DNA of 64,000 nucleotides. It comes from CALAED01 sp036555725. Lineage in GTDB: Bacteria; Actinomycetota; Actinomycetes; Streptosporangiales; Streptosporangiaceae. The stretch spans positions 1 to 64,000 of the forward strand of contig DATBKU010000133.1 in assembly GCA_036555725.1 (NCBI GenBank), written 5' to 3'. The notes beneath the pieces were generated by a model, which searched no databases, was not told the DNA's origin, and worked only from the letters and a program-made list of their open reading frames with translations. The number at the start of each line of letters is the position of its first letter. Within the stretch, counting starts at the first letter, position 1. Made by a program: the position numbers and the translations under genes. Of the stretch, positions 40,823 to 49,525 are shown piece after piece.

Positions 40823-42370
40823 ATGTACGTGACCCAGGGGTTGCACCGCGCCATGCGGGAGACGCCCGATGCGCCGGCCACCATCTTCGGCGAACGGTCC
40901 CGTACCTGGGCCCAGCACGCCGACCGGGTCGCCCGGCTGGCAGGTGCCCTGCACGAGCTGGGGGTACAGGAGGGCGAGCGCGTCGGCATCTGGGCGCGCA
41001 ACAGCGACCGCTACGCCGAGCTGCTGGCGGCCGTGCCCTGGGCCAACGCGGTGCTCAACCCGCTCAACTCCCGCTGGAGCCCCCACGAGATCGGCTACGC
41101 GCTGCGCGAGTCCGACACCAACGTCCTGTTCGTGGACGACCCCGTCGCCGTGCAGGTGCCCGCCTTGGCCGGCCCCCACCCTGATCTGGAGGTCGTCATC
41201 CACCTAGGCGATGGCACGCCGCCTGCGGGGATGCTCGACTATGAGGAGCTGGTCGCCGGCGCCCGGCCGGTCCCCGACGCGCGGCGTGGCGGAGACGCGC
41301 TCGCCGCGATCTTCTACACCGGCGGGACGACCGGGTTCCCCAAGGGCGTGATGCTCAGCCACGCCAACCTGCTCACCTCGGCGCTCGGATCGCTCGCGAC
41401 CGCGCCGATCGCGCTGCCCGGCGGCCGAACCGTGGTGGCCGCGCCGATGTTCCACGCCTCCGGTTTCGTCGCCTGGCTCTACCAGCTCGTGGTCGGCGGC
41501 GGCCACGTGATCCTGCCGGCGTTCGAGGCGACCGCCGTACTGGAGGCGATCACCCGGCACCAGGCCGCCTCGATCATCCTGGTGCCGACGATGATCCAGA
41601 TGCTCTTGGATCATCCGGCTTTCGGCGACTACGACCTGTCCAGCCTGCAGACGCTGCTGTACGCCGCCTCCCCGATGAGCCAGACCCTCCTCGAGCGGGT
41701 ACGGCGCACCCTCCCGCATACCGCCCTCATCCAGGCCTACGGCATGACCGAGCTCGCCCCCATCACCACCCTGCTCTCCCCCGCCGATCACCAAGCGGCC
41801 GGCCACCGCCGCTCGGTCGGGCGCGCCGCCGCGCACGCCGAGGTCCGCGTCGTCGACGAGCACGACCACGAGGTGCCACGCGGCAGTGTCGGCGAGATCG
41901 TCGCCCGCGGCGGGCACGTGATGCTCGGCTACTGGAACAACCCCAAACCGACCGCCAAGGCGCTGCGCGATGGCTGGATGCACACCGGCGACGTCGGCTA
42001 CCTCGACGATGACGGATATCTCTATGTCGTCGACCGCATCAAGGACATGATCATCACCGGTGGCAGCAACGTCTTCTCGGCCGAAGTCGAGAACGCGGTC
42101 GGCACGCATCCGGCGGTGGTCGCGTGCGCCGTCATCGGTGTACCCGACGCCACCTGGGGCGAACGCGTGCACGCCGTCATCGTCGTCAGGCCGGGCCACA
42201 CCACTACCGCCGACGAGGTCCGCGCACATTGCAAGAACCTGATCGCGGACTACAAGGCCCCCCGCAGCTGCGAGTTCGTCGAAGCATTGCCCCTGTCCCC
42301 CGCCGGCAAGGTACTCAAGCACCAACTCCGCGAGCCGTACTGGCGGGGCGCCGAGCGCCAGGTCCACTGA
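40823..42370 (+). CDS. acyl-CoA synthetase / AMP-dependent ligase
   Basis: A 515-residue ANL-superfamily enzyme that activates a carboxylic acid with ATP and joins it to CoA. The P-loop-like motif is IFYTGGTTGFPKGVMLSH. Later motifs are AAPMFHASGF, IQAYGMTELAPITTLL, GWMHTGDVGYLDDDGYLYVVDRIKDMIITGG and the C-terminal Lys in LPLSPAGKVLKHQLRE. It resembles medium- or long-chain fatty acyl-CoA ligases; chain length cannot be told. GAGAGGGAA precedes the ATG. The divergent AraC gene is a candidate regulator. A terminator hairpin follows the stop. Confidence 0.92.
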   Translation: MYVTQGLHRAMRETPDAPATIFGERSRTWAQHADRVARLAGALHELGVQEGERVGIWARNSDRYAELLAAVPWANAVLNPLNSRWSPHEIGYALRESDTNVLFVDDPVAVQVPALAGPHPDLEVVIHLGDGTPPAGMLDYEELVAGARPVPDARRGGDALAAIFYTGGTTGFPKGVMLSHANLLTSALGSLATAPIALPGGRTVVAAPMFHASGFVAWLYQLVVGGGHVILPAFEATAVLEAITRHQAASIILVPTMIQMLLDHPAFGDYDLSSLQTLLYAASPMSQTLLERVRRTLPHTALIQAYGMTELAPITTLLSPADHQAAGHRRSVGRAAAHAEVRVVDEHDHEVPRGSVGEIVARGGHVMLGYWNNPKPTAKALRDGWMHTGDVGYLDDDGYLYVVDRIKDMIITGGSNVFSAEVENAVGTHPAVVACAVIGVPDATWGERVHAVIVVRPGHTTTADEVRAHCKNLIADYKAPRSCEFVEALPLSPAGKVLKHQLREPYWRGAERQVH

Positions 42371-42392
42371 ACGCCACCCTGGCGTGGCTTTT
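42371..42392 (+). terminator. intrinsic terminator after the acyl-CoA ligase
   Basis: ACGCCA, loop CCC, TGGCGT forms a perfect 6-bp stem starting right after the stop, followed by GGCTTTT. It sits between convergent genes. Confidence 0.6.
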
Positions 42393-42402
42393 GGCGGCCG
42401 GG

Positions 42403-42804
42403 TCAGGCGGCGGTGGTGACGGGCAACAGATTCCGCTCGCCGAAGACCTTCTTGGCCACGAAGGTGGCGTTGAGCGCACGCGGGATTCCGCAGAAGACGG
42501 CCGAGTGCAGCAAGGCTTCGACGATCTCGGCGGGGGTAAGGCCAACGTTGAGCGCGGCGTTGATGTGCACCTCCAGCTGGGGTTCGCAGCCGCCCAGGGC
42601 GGTGAGCACACCGAGCGTGACGAGTTGCCTCTCACGGGGCGGCAGGTCGGGGCGAGCGTAGATTTCGCCGAACGCCCAGGAGACGACCTGGTGGCCGAGC
42701 TCGGGCGAGATGTCGGAGAGGGCGTTGACGACCTTCTGGCCGGCCTCGCCGTCGATCTCGTGCAGCACCTTCAGGCCGTGCTCGTACTGTTCCTCGCGGG
42801 TCAT
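42403..42804 (-). CDS. carboxymuconolactone decarboxylase (CMD/AhpD-like) family protein
   Basis: A 133-residue, mostly helical CMD-family protein (ALSDISPELGHQVVSWAFGEIYARPDLPPRERQLVTLGVLTALGG, HINAALNVGLTPAEIVEALLHSAVFCGIP). The CxxC pair of AhpD peroxidases is absent; only isolated Cys remain, so this is closer to gamma-carboxymuconolactone decarboxylase-like proteins and no peroxidase role is claimed. Its ATG overlaps the MerR stop as ATGA, so it is the second gene of a MerR-controlled operon. AGGGGAA precedes the start. Confidence 0.88.
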   Translation of the reverse strand: MTREEQYEHGLKVLHEIDGEAGQKVVNALSDISPELGHQVVSWAFGEIYARPDLPPRERQLVTLGVLTALGGCEPQLEVHINAALNVGLTPAEIVEALLHSAVFCGIPRALNATFVAKKVFGERNLLPVTTAA

Positions 42805-43193
42805 GATTCCCCTAGCTGCTTCTCGTAGTGAGTGATCTTTTCGTCCAGCGCGCGGCCGTTGGCCTGCAGTCGGCGGATGCGTTCGGTGAGCCGAGCACGA
42901 TGTTCGCGCAGCAGTTCCAACCGGTCGGCGACCGAGGCGTTCCCGGCCCGCCGCAGTTCGGCGAAACGCTGCATGTCCGCAATCGACATGCCGGTATCGC
43001 GGAGCCGCAGCAGGAATGCGATCCAGTCCATGTCGGCCGCGGCGTAACGGCGTTGCCCACCCGCCGACCGGCCGATCGGATCGATCAGGCCGGCCTTCTC
43101 GTAGTAGCGCAAAGTGTCGGGCGACAGCCCGGTCCGCGCCGCGACCTCGGTGATCGTGAGCGTATCCGCAGATAGCGGCTGAGTACTGGCCAT
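42801..43193 (-). CDS. MerR family transcriptional regulator
   Basis: A 130-residue regulator with an N-terminal MerR helix-turn-helix (LTITEVAARTGLSPDTLRYYEKAGLIDPIGRSAGGQRRY), a dimerising coiled coil (RLELLREHRARLTERIRRLQANGRALDEKITHYEKQL) and no Cys cluster, so it senses an organic compound rather than a metal. Its ATG at 43193 has no ribosome site but lies exactly where transcription should begin, so the mRNA is probably leaderless. It shares an ATGA overlap with the CMD gene. Confidence 0.93.
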   Translation of the reverse strand: MASTQPLSADTLTITEVAARTGLSPDTLRYYEKAGLIDPIGRSAGGQRRYAAADMDWIAFLLRLRDTGMSIADMQRFAELRRAGNASVADRLELLREHRARLTERIRRLQANGRALDEKITHYEKQLGES

Positions 43194-43200
43194 ATCCGAA

Positions 43201-43231
43201 AGCGTAGAAGTTGGAGCGCACTCCAACGCAA
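43201..43231 (-). promoter_or_regulatory. MerR-type promoter with 19-bp spacer and palindromic operator
   Basis: On the minus strand, -35 TTGCGT (43231-43226) and -10 TACGCT (43206-43201) are separated by 19 bases instead of 17. The spacer contains GTTGGAG-TGCG-CTCCAAC (43227-43210), a perfect inverted repeat. Over-long spacers with a central dyad are the hallmark of MerR-activated promoters. Seven bases separate the -10 from the regulator's ATG. Confidence 0.88.
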
Positions 43232-43378
43232 GTCGGCTGCCGCACCTTGACGAGGCCCCGCCGGAAACATGCTGTCGGTCCCGGCCGGCAAAATGCGGAG
43301 GCACAACATCAGAGCGGAGTGCCGGCCTTCCGACAACCCCGCTCTGACTTGCGGTCTTGCGCCTGACGACGCCCGTTT

Positions 43379-46225
43379 TCAGCTGCAGCCGCTGGTGGAG
43401 CCGCAGCCCTCGCAGACGTAGCAACTGCCCGCTGGGCGCATCTTCGTGCCACAGGTGAGACAGAGCGGCGCGTCGGCCGTACGACCCTGATGGCTTTCGA
43501 TCACCTCGGTGCTGGACCGGGCGATCGGCAGCTCCTGGGGCTTGGGCTTGTCGACCGGCTTCTCGATCGCGGCGGACTGGGCCAGCGCCTCCCGGTCGAC
43601 CTCCTCCTCGGCATGCAGGGTGGCTGGGTCCTCACCGGCCGCCTGCATGGCCCGCTCCGCGGCCGTGAAGATGCCGAGCCCCGCACGCTCCTCGAAGGAC
43701 AGGTGGTCGAGGGCGAGCCGCCGGAAGATGTAGTCCATCACCGATGTGGCCATGCGGATGTCCGGGTCGTCGGTCATCCCGGCCGGCTCGAACCGCATGT
43801 TGGTGAACTTCTCGACCCACGTCTCCAGCGGCACGCCGTACTGGAGGCTGATGGAGATCGCCATGGAGAAGGCGTCCATCACGCCGGCCAGGGTGGAGCC
43901 CTGCTTGCCTAGCTTGAGGAAGACCTCGCCGAGCCCGTCATCGGGATACGACGACGCCGTCATGTATCCCTCGGCCCCGGCGACGGAGAACCGCGTGACG
44001 GTGGCCGGCCGCTGCTTGGGCAGCCGCTTCCGTACGGGCCGTACTTCAGCCGGTGCCGGAGCCGCCTCGGTCTTCTCCTCTGTCTTCTTCTTGGCCACCG
44101 ACAACGGCTGACCGACCTTGCAGTTGTCGCGGTAGACGGCCAGCGCTTTGAGCCCCGACTTCCAGCCCTCGAAGTACACCTTCTCGATGTCCTCGACGGT
44201 GGCGCTCTCTGGAAGGTTGACGGTCTTGCTGATGCTCCCGGAAAGGAACGGCTGAGTGGCCGCCATCATGCGGACGTGGCCCATCGGGCTGATGGATCGC
44301 TCGCCCATCGCGCAGTCGAATACCTCGTAGTGTTCCGGCCGAAGACCCGGCGCGTCGACGACGTGCCCGTGCTCGGAGATGTGCTCGACGATCGCCTCGA
44401 TCTGCTCCTGCTGGTAGCCCAGCTTCCTGAGGGCCTTTGGCACGGTGTTGTTGACGATTTGCATCGACCCGCCGCCGACCAGCTTCTTGAACTTCACCAG
44501 CGCCAGGTCGGGTTCGATGCCTGTGGTGTCACAGTCCATCATCAACCCAATTGTTCCGGTAGGTGCCAATAGCGAGGCTTGCCCGTTTCTGTACCCATTC
44601 TTCTCGCCTAGCTTGAGGCACTCCCCCCACTGCTTCGTGGCGGCGGCGTGGATTTCCCTGTCGATGGCGTCGATGATGCGGATCTCGTCATTGGCGGCGG
44701 CATGCTTGCGCATCACCCGCTTGTGCGCGTCGGCGTTGCGCGCAAACCCGTCGTACGGCCCGACCACGGCGGCCAGCTCGGCGGAACGCCGGTACGCGAC
44801 GCCCGTCATCAGCGAGGTGATGGTGGCGGCGATCGCGCGCCCGCCGTCGGAGTCGTACGCATGGCCGGTCGCCATCAGCAGGGCGCCGAGGTTGGCGTAC
44901 CCGATGCCCAGCTGCCGGTAGGCCCGGGTGTTCTGCGTGATCTTCTCGGTCGGGAAGTCGGCGAAGGTGATCGAGATGTCCATCGCGGTGATGATGAGCT
45001 CGGTCAGCTTGACGAACTTCTCGACGTCGAAGCTGTTCTCGCCCTGCAGGAACTTCATCAAATTAATTGATGCAAGATTGCAGGAAGAATTGTCGAGAGA
45101 AAGGTATTCACTGCAAGGATTACTTGCAGTAATGCGACCCGATTCGGGATTCGTATGCCAGTCGTTGATGGTGTCGTCGTACTGGATGCCGGGGTCGGCG
45201 CATTCCCAGGCGGCCTGCGCCATCAGCCGGAAGAGATCCTTGGCCTTGACCGTTTCGATGACCTCGCCGGTCCGGCGGGCACGCAGGTCGAAATCGCCGT
45301 TGGATTCGACGCCGCGCATGAACTCGTCGGAGACGCGGACCGAGTTGTTGGCGTTCTGGTATTGGACGCTGACGATGTCTTTGCCGCCGAGGTCCATGTC
45401 GAAGCCGGCGTCGCGCAGCGCGCGGATCTTGTCTTCCTCGCGCGCCTTGGTCTGGATGAACTCGGCGACGTCGGGGTGGTCGACGTCGAGAACCACCATT
45501 TTCGCGGCCCGCCGCGTGGCCCCACCCGACTTGATGGTGCCCGCCGAGGCGTCGGCCCCCCGCATGAACGACACCGGCCCGCTCGCGGTTCCGCCGGAGG
45601 ACAGCAATTCCTTGCTGGACCGAATCCGCGACAAATTAACGCCAGACCCGGACCCCCCCTTAAAGATGACACCTTCCTCCTTATACCAGTCCAAAATGGA
45701 CTCCATCGTGTCATCTACGGACAAAATGAAACACGCCGATACCTGTTGCGGGGAGGTGGTGCCGACGTTGAACCAGACTGGGGAGTTGAAGCTGAAGACC
45801 TGGTGGATGAGGGCGTGCTTGAGCTCGTGCTCGAAGATCTCGGCGTCTTCGTCGGTGGCGAAGTACCCGTGTTCGCGGCCGGTGTCGACGTAGACCCGTA
45901 CGACACGGTCGACGAGCTGTTTGAGGCTCCACTCGCGCTGGGGGGTGCCGACGGCGCCGCGGAAGTACTTCGAGGTGACGATGTTGGTCGCGTTCACCGA
46001 CCAGAAGTCGGGGAACTCCACGCCGCGCTGCTCGAAGTTGACCGAGCCGTCGCGCCAGTTCGTCATGACGACGTCGCGCCGCTCCCAGGTCACTTCGTCA
46101 TACGGGTGGACGCCGGGCCTGGTGAAGATGCGCTCCATCTTCAGCCCTTTGCGACCGCTCGCCGCGCCGCGCCGCGCGCCCTTGCCACCGCGCCCGGCCG
46201 CCGAGCCGCTCACCGTCTCCGTCAT
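43379..46225 (-). CDS. nrdJ: adenosylcobalamin-dependent (class II) ribonucleotide reductase
   Basis: Reduces ribonucleotides to deoxyribonucleotides using a B12-generated thiyl radical, without oxygen. The 948-residue product has the active-site blocks VSACFILSVDD, KGGSGSGVNLSRIRSS, SNPCSEYLSLDNSSCNLASI and LAPTGTIGLMMDCDTTG. A redox-active, zinc-ribbon-like C-terminus includes CLTCGTKMRPAGSCYVCEGC. GGAGGGGGAGG precedes the ATG. No intein is present, yet the codons over those active-site blocks are strikingly AT-rich compared with the rest of the gene (see findings). It follows nrdR by 91 bases in an nrdR-nrdJ operon. Confidence 0.97.
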   Translation of the reverse strand: MTETVSGSAAGRGGKGARRGAASGRKGLKMERIFTRPGVHPYDEVTWERRDVVMTNWRDGSVNFEQRGVEFPDFWSVNATNIVTSKYFRGAVGTPQREWSLKQLVDRVVRVYVDTGREHGYFATDEDAEIFEHELKHALIHQVFSFNSPVWFNVGTTSPQQVSACFILSVDDTMESILDWYKEEGVIFKGGSGSGVNLSRIRSSKELLSSGGTASGPVSFMRGADASAGTIKSGGATRRAAKMVVLDVDHPDVAEFIQTKAREEDKIRALRDAGFDMDLGGKDIVSVQYQNANNSVRVSDEFMRGVESNGDFDLRARRTGEVIETVKAKDLFRLMAQAAWECADPGIQYDDTINDWHTNPESGRITASNPCSEYLSLDNSSCNLASINLMKFLQGENSFDVEKFVKLTELIITAMDISITFADFPTEKITQNTRAYRQLGIGYANLGALLMATGHAYDSDGGRAIAATITSLMTGVAYRRSAELAAVVGPYDGFARNADAHKRVMRKHAAANDEIRIIDAIDREIHAAATKQWGECLKLGEKNGYRNGQASLLAPTGTIGLMMDCDTTGIEPDLALVKFKKLVGGGSMQIVNNTVPKALRKLGYQQEQIEAIVEHISEHGHVVDAPGLRPEHYEVFDCAMGERSISPMGHVRMMAATQPFLSGSISKTVNLPESATVEDIEKVYFEGWKSGLKALAVYRDNCKVGQPLSVAKKKTEEKTEAAPAPAEVRPVRKRLPKQRPATVTRFSVAGAEGYMTASSYPDDGLGEVFLKLGKQGSTLAGVMDAFSMAISISLQYGVPLETWVEKFTNMRFEPAGMTDDPDIRMATSVMDYIFRRLALDHLSFEERAGLGIFTAAERAMQAAGEDPATLHAEEEVDREALAQSAAIEKPVDKPKPQELPIARSSTEVIESHQGRTADAPLCLTCGTKMRPAGSCYVCEGCGSTSGCS

Positions 46226-46315
46226 GACCTCCCCCTCCTGGGCCTCCCGCAGGGCCCGTACCCAAGGATTTGCCCGCTCCCGGCCGGTGGGCCCGAGCGG
46301 CTGTGTGCGGCGAAC

Positions 46316-46777
46316 TCACTCCCCCGCGGGAGTCGAGGTACGCAGCGACTCGATCTCTTTTTCGAAGTCGTCCAGCGACTCGAACCCCCGGTAGACCGAG
46401 GCGAATCGCAGGTAGGCGACCTCGTCCAGCTCGCGCAGCGGGCCGAGGATGGCCAAGCCGATCTCGTGTGACGGGATCTCCGCGCACCCGGTCGCCCGGA
46501 TGTGCTCCTCCACCCGCTGGCCCAGCTGAGCCAGCGCATCCTCATCGACCGGGCGGCCCTGGCAGGCCCTGCGCACCCCGGCGATGATCTTCTCGCGGGA
46601 GAACGGCTCGGTGACGCCGCAGCGCTTGGCCACCATCTGGAGCACGGTCTCCTGTGTTGTGAACCTGCGGCCGCACTCCGGGCAGGCACGGCGGCGCCGG
46701 ATGGCGGCGCCGTCGTCGGCCGCGCGGCTGTCGATCACCCGGCTGTCGGGGTTACGGCAGAACGGACAGTGCATCAC
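46316..46777 (-). CDS. nrdR: transcriptional repressor NrdR
   Basis: A 153-residue repressor of ribonucleotide reductase genes that senses ATP/dATP. The N-terminal zinc ribbon has CPFCRNPDSRVIDSR and CPECGRRF. The ATP-cone domain spans about 48-140 (VAKRCGVTEPFSREKIIAGVRRACQ, YLRFASVYRGFESLDDF). AAGGGGAG precedes the ATG. It is the first gene of the operon with nrdJ and is probably autoregulated through boxes just upstream. Confidence 0.97.
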   Translation of the reverse strand: MMHCPFCRNPDSRVIDSRAADDGAAIRRRRACPECGRRFTTQETVLQMVAKRCGVTEPFSREKIIAGVRRACQGRPVDEDALAQLGQRVEEHIRATGCAEIPSHEIGLAILGPLRELDEVAYLRFASVYRGFESLDDFEKEIESLRTSTPAGE

Positions 46778-46830
46778 GTCTCCCCTTCCCCTAGGCGGAT
46801 CTTGCCAGGTACCGACGCACCACCACAGAG

Positions 46831-46876
46831 CACAACTTCTGGTGAACTACATCAGTGTAACTACTAGATGTTGTGG
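46831..46876 (-). promoter_or_regulatory. candidate NrdR boxes upstream of nrdR
   Basis: An AT-rich stretch contains partly palindromic 14-16-base elements. On the minus strand these are CCACAACATCTAGTAG (46876-46861) and TACACTGATGTAGTT (46859-46845), with a further GAAGTTGTG near 46831-46839. They resemble the AC-rich, GT-ended NrdR boxes, which normally occur in pairs before nrd genes. The fit to the consensus is imperfect and was judged by eye. Confidence 0.5.
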
Positions 46877-47025
46877 TCAACCGTAGGCCTCGCGGTGGAT
46901 GCCGCGCAACCTGGAGCAGCCTGGAAAACCGCAACATCACCAAACCCCCTGGTCACATCGAGCCTTTCGCGTCGTCCCTCGGCGTGTCGCCCCGTGGGCC
47001 GGCGTCGGTGGCGATTCGTGGCGTT

Positions 47026-48264
47026 TCATGCGCGGCTCCGGGCCGGTTCCCGTGCGGGCTGTGGCTCCTGGTGCCGAGGCAGCAGGAGCGGGGTCGTCAG
47101 GATGAGGAGCCCGGCGATCGCGATCGCGATGCGCGGGCTGGTGACCGTGGCCAGCAGCCCCCACAGGGCGGTCATGGCCGCGATGGTGGCGTTGCTGGTG
47201 ACCGACCAGGCGGACAGGGTGCGGGTGACCAGGTCCGGCGGCGTCTGGTCGAGCCGGTAGGTGGCGAACACCGGGTTGAACACGCCCACGCTGGTGATCA
47301 ACCCGAACTCGACGGCGATGACGAGCACCAGCCCGGCGGCGCCCGGGCCGATGAAGGCCAGCCCCAGCGACCAGCACGCACGCAGCGCCCCGGCGATGAG
47401 CATGACCTTGTGCTGCCCGAACCGCGCGGCGAGCCGGCGGGCCAGTCGTGACCCGATGAGGCCGCCGACGCAGGGGACGCCGAACGCAAGGCCGTACTGC
47501 CACGGAGCGAAACCGAGGCGGCCGAGCATGAGGACCGCGAGCAGCGGCGCCGTCGCCATGATCAGGCCGTTGACGATGATCGTGTTGAAGAACAACAGGC
47601 GCAGCGCCGGGTGGGTCAGGATGTGGCGCCACCCGTCGAGCAGGTCGGCGGCGCGCAGCCGCGGCGCGCCGGTTCGCACCGGGCGCGGCTCGGAGCGGCC
47701 GATCGCGCGGATGCCCATGGCGGAGAGCAGGAAGCTGACCGCATTGGCCACCACGGTCGTCACCGGGCCGAACAGCCCGATCGCGGCCCCGCCGAGCGGC
47801 GGTCCGAGCGCGGTGGCGGTCCAGGTCGTGGACTCGAACCGGCCGTTCGCGACCAGCAGGTCCGCCGGCCGGACGAGCGCTTTGAGGCAGGCCCCACCGG
47901 CCGCCTTGAACGTGATGTCGGCCGCCGCGACGATGACCGACACGACCAGGAGCTGGACGAAACTGAGCCGGCCGAGCACGTACGCGGCGGGGACGCTCAG
48001 CAATACGGCGAACCGGATCAGGTCCATCGCGATCATCACCGGGCGCTTGCGGCGGAACTCCACCCACGGACCCAGCGGCACCGCCACCGCCGCGCCCACC
48101 GTCAGCGCGGCGGCCGCCAGCAGCGCCACCTTGGTGGGGCCGGCGTGCAGCACCAGGACCGCGATCAGGGGGCAGGCGTCGAAGGCGAGCCACGTGCCGC
48201 ATGTGCTGACCGCGTACGCCGCCCACAGCCACCCGAACTCGCGCCCCAGCGACCGCCCGCCCAT
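47026..48264 (-). CDS. MFS transporter (12-helix, MFS_3/EntS-like)
   Basis: A 412-residue membrane protein with about 12 helices (LWAAYAVSTCGTWLAFDACPLIA, VALLAAAALTVGAAVAVPLG, LFFNTIIVNGLIMATAPLLAVL). WVEFRRKRPVMIAMDLIRF between helices 2 and 3 corresponds to motif A in divergent form. The family includes macrolide and siderophore exporters. ATG 48264 has GAGG-GGGG upstream. It is divergent from a LysR gene, which is the likely regulator; substrate is unknown. Confidence 0.88.
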   Translation of the reverse strand: MGGRSLGREFGWLWAAYAVSTCGTWLAFDACPLIAVLVLHAGPTKVALLAAAALTVGAAVAVPLGPWVEFRRKRPVMIAMDLIRFAVLLSVPAAYVLGRLSFVQLLVVSVIVAAADITFKAAGGACLKALVRPADLLVANGRFESTTWTATALGPPLGGAAIGLFGPVTTVVANAVSFLLSAMGIRAIGRSEPRPVRTGAPRLRAADLLDGWRHILTHPALRLLFFNTIIVNGLIMATAPLLAVLMLGRLGFAPWQYGLAFGVPCVGGLIGSRLARRLAARFGQHKVMLIAGALRACWSLGLAFIGPGAAGLVLVIAVEFGLITSVGVFNPVFATYRLDQTPPDLVTRTLSAWSVTSNATIAAMTALWGLLATVTSPRIAIAIAGLLILTTPLLLPRHQEPQPAREPARSRA

Positions 48265-48357
48265 CACGCCCCGCCTCGCTCGAACAACCTCTCGTTGACC
48301 AGCGAGATCAAAGCAAGCGCCCGGACCCTGCGGCAAACAACGGTCGACCGGCGAGCC

Positions 48358-48372
48358 ACAACGATACGTTGT
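48358..48372. promoter_or_regulatory. 15-bp palindrome between the MFS and LysR genes
   Basis: ACAACGATACGTTGT is a perfect 6-3-6 inverted repeat 20 bases before the LysR ATG, in the position of a LysR-type binding site controlling both divergent genes. Confidence 0.6.
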
Positions 48373-48391
48373 ACGACTAGAGTCCACCTGC

Positions 48392-49378
48392 ATGGATCTC
48401 GAGGCCGTCCGCACCTTCGTCGCCGCGGCGGATGCCGGCCAGTTCCAGGAGGCCGCCGCGGATCTGTCGATCACCCAGCAGGCCGTCTCCAAGCGCATGG
48501 CCGCGCTGGAGAAGGACCTCGGGGTACGGCTGTTCGCCCGCACCGCGCGCGGAGCCCGGCTCACCATCGACGGGCAGGCGTTCCTGCCGCACGCCCGCGA
48601 ACTGCTCCGGGCCGAAGAGCGGGCGGCCGCCTCCGTACGGCCCGGCCGCCGCGCACTGCGCGTCGACGTCATCGGCCGGCGGCTCGCGCCGGCGGGTCTG
48701 CTGCGCGACTTCCACCGCGCGCACCCCGACACCGAGCTCGATGTCGTGACCCTCTTCGACGCCGACGCGGCCATCGCGGCCGTACGGGCCGGCGCGATCG
48801 ACGCGTCGTTCCGGGCCGTCACGGTGCCGGTGCGGCGCCTTCCCGACGGCGTCAAGGCCACCCGGGTCTTCGACGAGCGGCTCCAGCTCGTCACCGGGCC
48901 GGCCCACGAATTCGCCTCAGCTCGCATGGTCACCCCCGCCCAGCTCGCGGGGCACCGGATCTGGATGCCCGGCATCGTCTCCGGGACGGAATGGGCCGCC
49001 TACTACGACGAGCTCGCGGCGGCGTTCGGGTTGACCATCGACGCGACCGGCCCCAACTTCGGCATCGAGCCCCTGCTGGACATGATCGCCGACTCTCCGG
49101 CACTGACGACCTTCGTCGGCGAGCGGACCCGGCTGCTCTGGCCCACCCACTACGACCTGCGGCGCATCGCGTTGCACGACCCGGCACCGGTTTACCCGCA
49201 CTCACTGATCTGGCGTGGCGACAACCCCCACCCTGCCCTCGCCGCACTCCGGCGCCACCTTCGCACCGCCCGGCCGCACCGCCCGGATGCCGAAACCTGG
49301 ACGCCCGCGTGGGCGCGCCGCTCCACGCCGCACGCCGACACGCCGCAGCCCCACATGCCGCAGCCCGACACGCCGTAA
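48392..49378 (+). CDS. LysR family transcriptional regulator
   Basis: A 328-residue regulator with the N-terminal winged helix-turn-helix (MDLEAVRTFVAAADAGQFQEAAADLSITQQAVSKRMAALEKDLGVRLF, given as its ends) and a periplasmic-binding-fold effector domain (about 88-290). The last 20 residues (TPHADTPQPHMPQPDTP) are a low-complexity tail encoded by a 15-bp tandem repeat that continues past the stop codon. It is divergent from the MFS exporter, which it probably controls through the palindrome at 48358. Confidence 0.93.
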   Translation: MDLEAVRTFVAAADAGQFQEAAADLSITQQAVSKRMAALEKDLGVRLFARTARGARLTIDGQAFLPHARELLRAEERAAASVRPGRRALRVDVIGRRLAPAGLLRDFHRAHPDTELDVVTLFDADAAIAAVRAGAIDASFRAVTVPVRRLPDGVKATRVFDERLQLVTGPAHEFASARMVTPAQLAGHRIWMPGIVSGTEWAAYYDELAAAFGLTIDATGPNFGIEPLLDMIADSPALTTFVGERTRLLWPTHYDLRRIALHDPAPVYPHSLIWRGDNPHPALAALRRHLRTARPHRPDAETWTPAWARRSTPHADTPQPHMPQPDTP

Positions 49379-49455
49379 GTCGACACGCCGTAAGCCGACA
49401 CGCCGTAAGCCGACACGCCGACGGGCGACACGCCGCAGCCCGACACGCCGTAAGC
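49336..49455. repeat. 15-bp tandem repeat that supplies the LysR stop codon
   Basis: Eight units with the core CGACACGCC recur exactly every 15 bases. The first three are in the LysR frame. A change from GCAG to GTAA between units gives the TAA at 49376-49378; four units carry the GTAA form. The repeat then continues as non-coding DNA. Confidence 0.9.
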
Positions 49456-49525
49456 CGCGGCAACGAGTTGGGCAGGCGTGTCGCTCCGGCCGGGACGGTC
49501 GGAAGGCGTCGAGCGGGACGGTGGC

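Noticed and set aside
42403..42804. AhpD alkylhydroperoxidase
   Set aside because: The CxxC catalytic pair of AhpD is missing, so only CMD-family membership is claimed.
43379..46225. Intein inside nrdJ
   Set aside because: All active-site motifs are contiguous and the protein has normal length without splicing-domain motifs.
46778..46900. Cobalamin riboswitch ahead of nrdR-nrdJ
   Set aside because: Too short, and no B12-box-like sequence; the palindromic AT-rich elements fit NrdR boxes instead.
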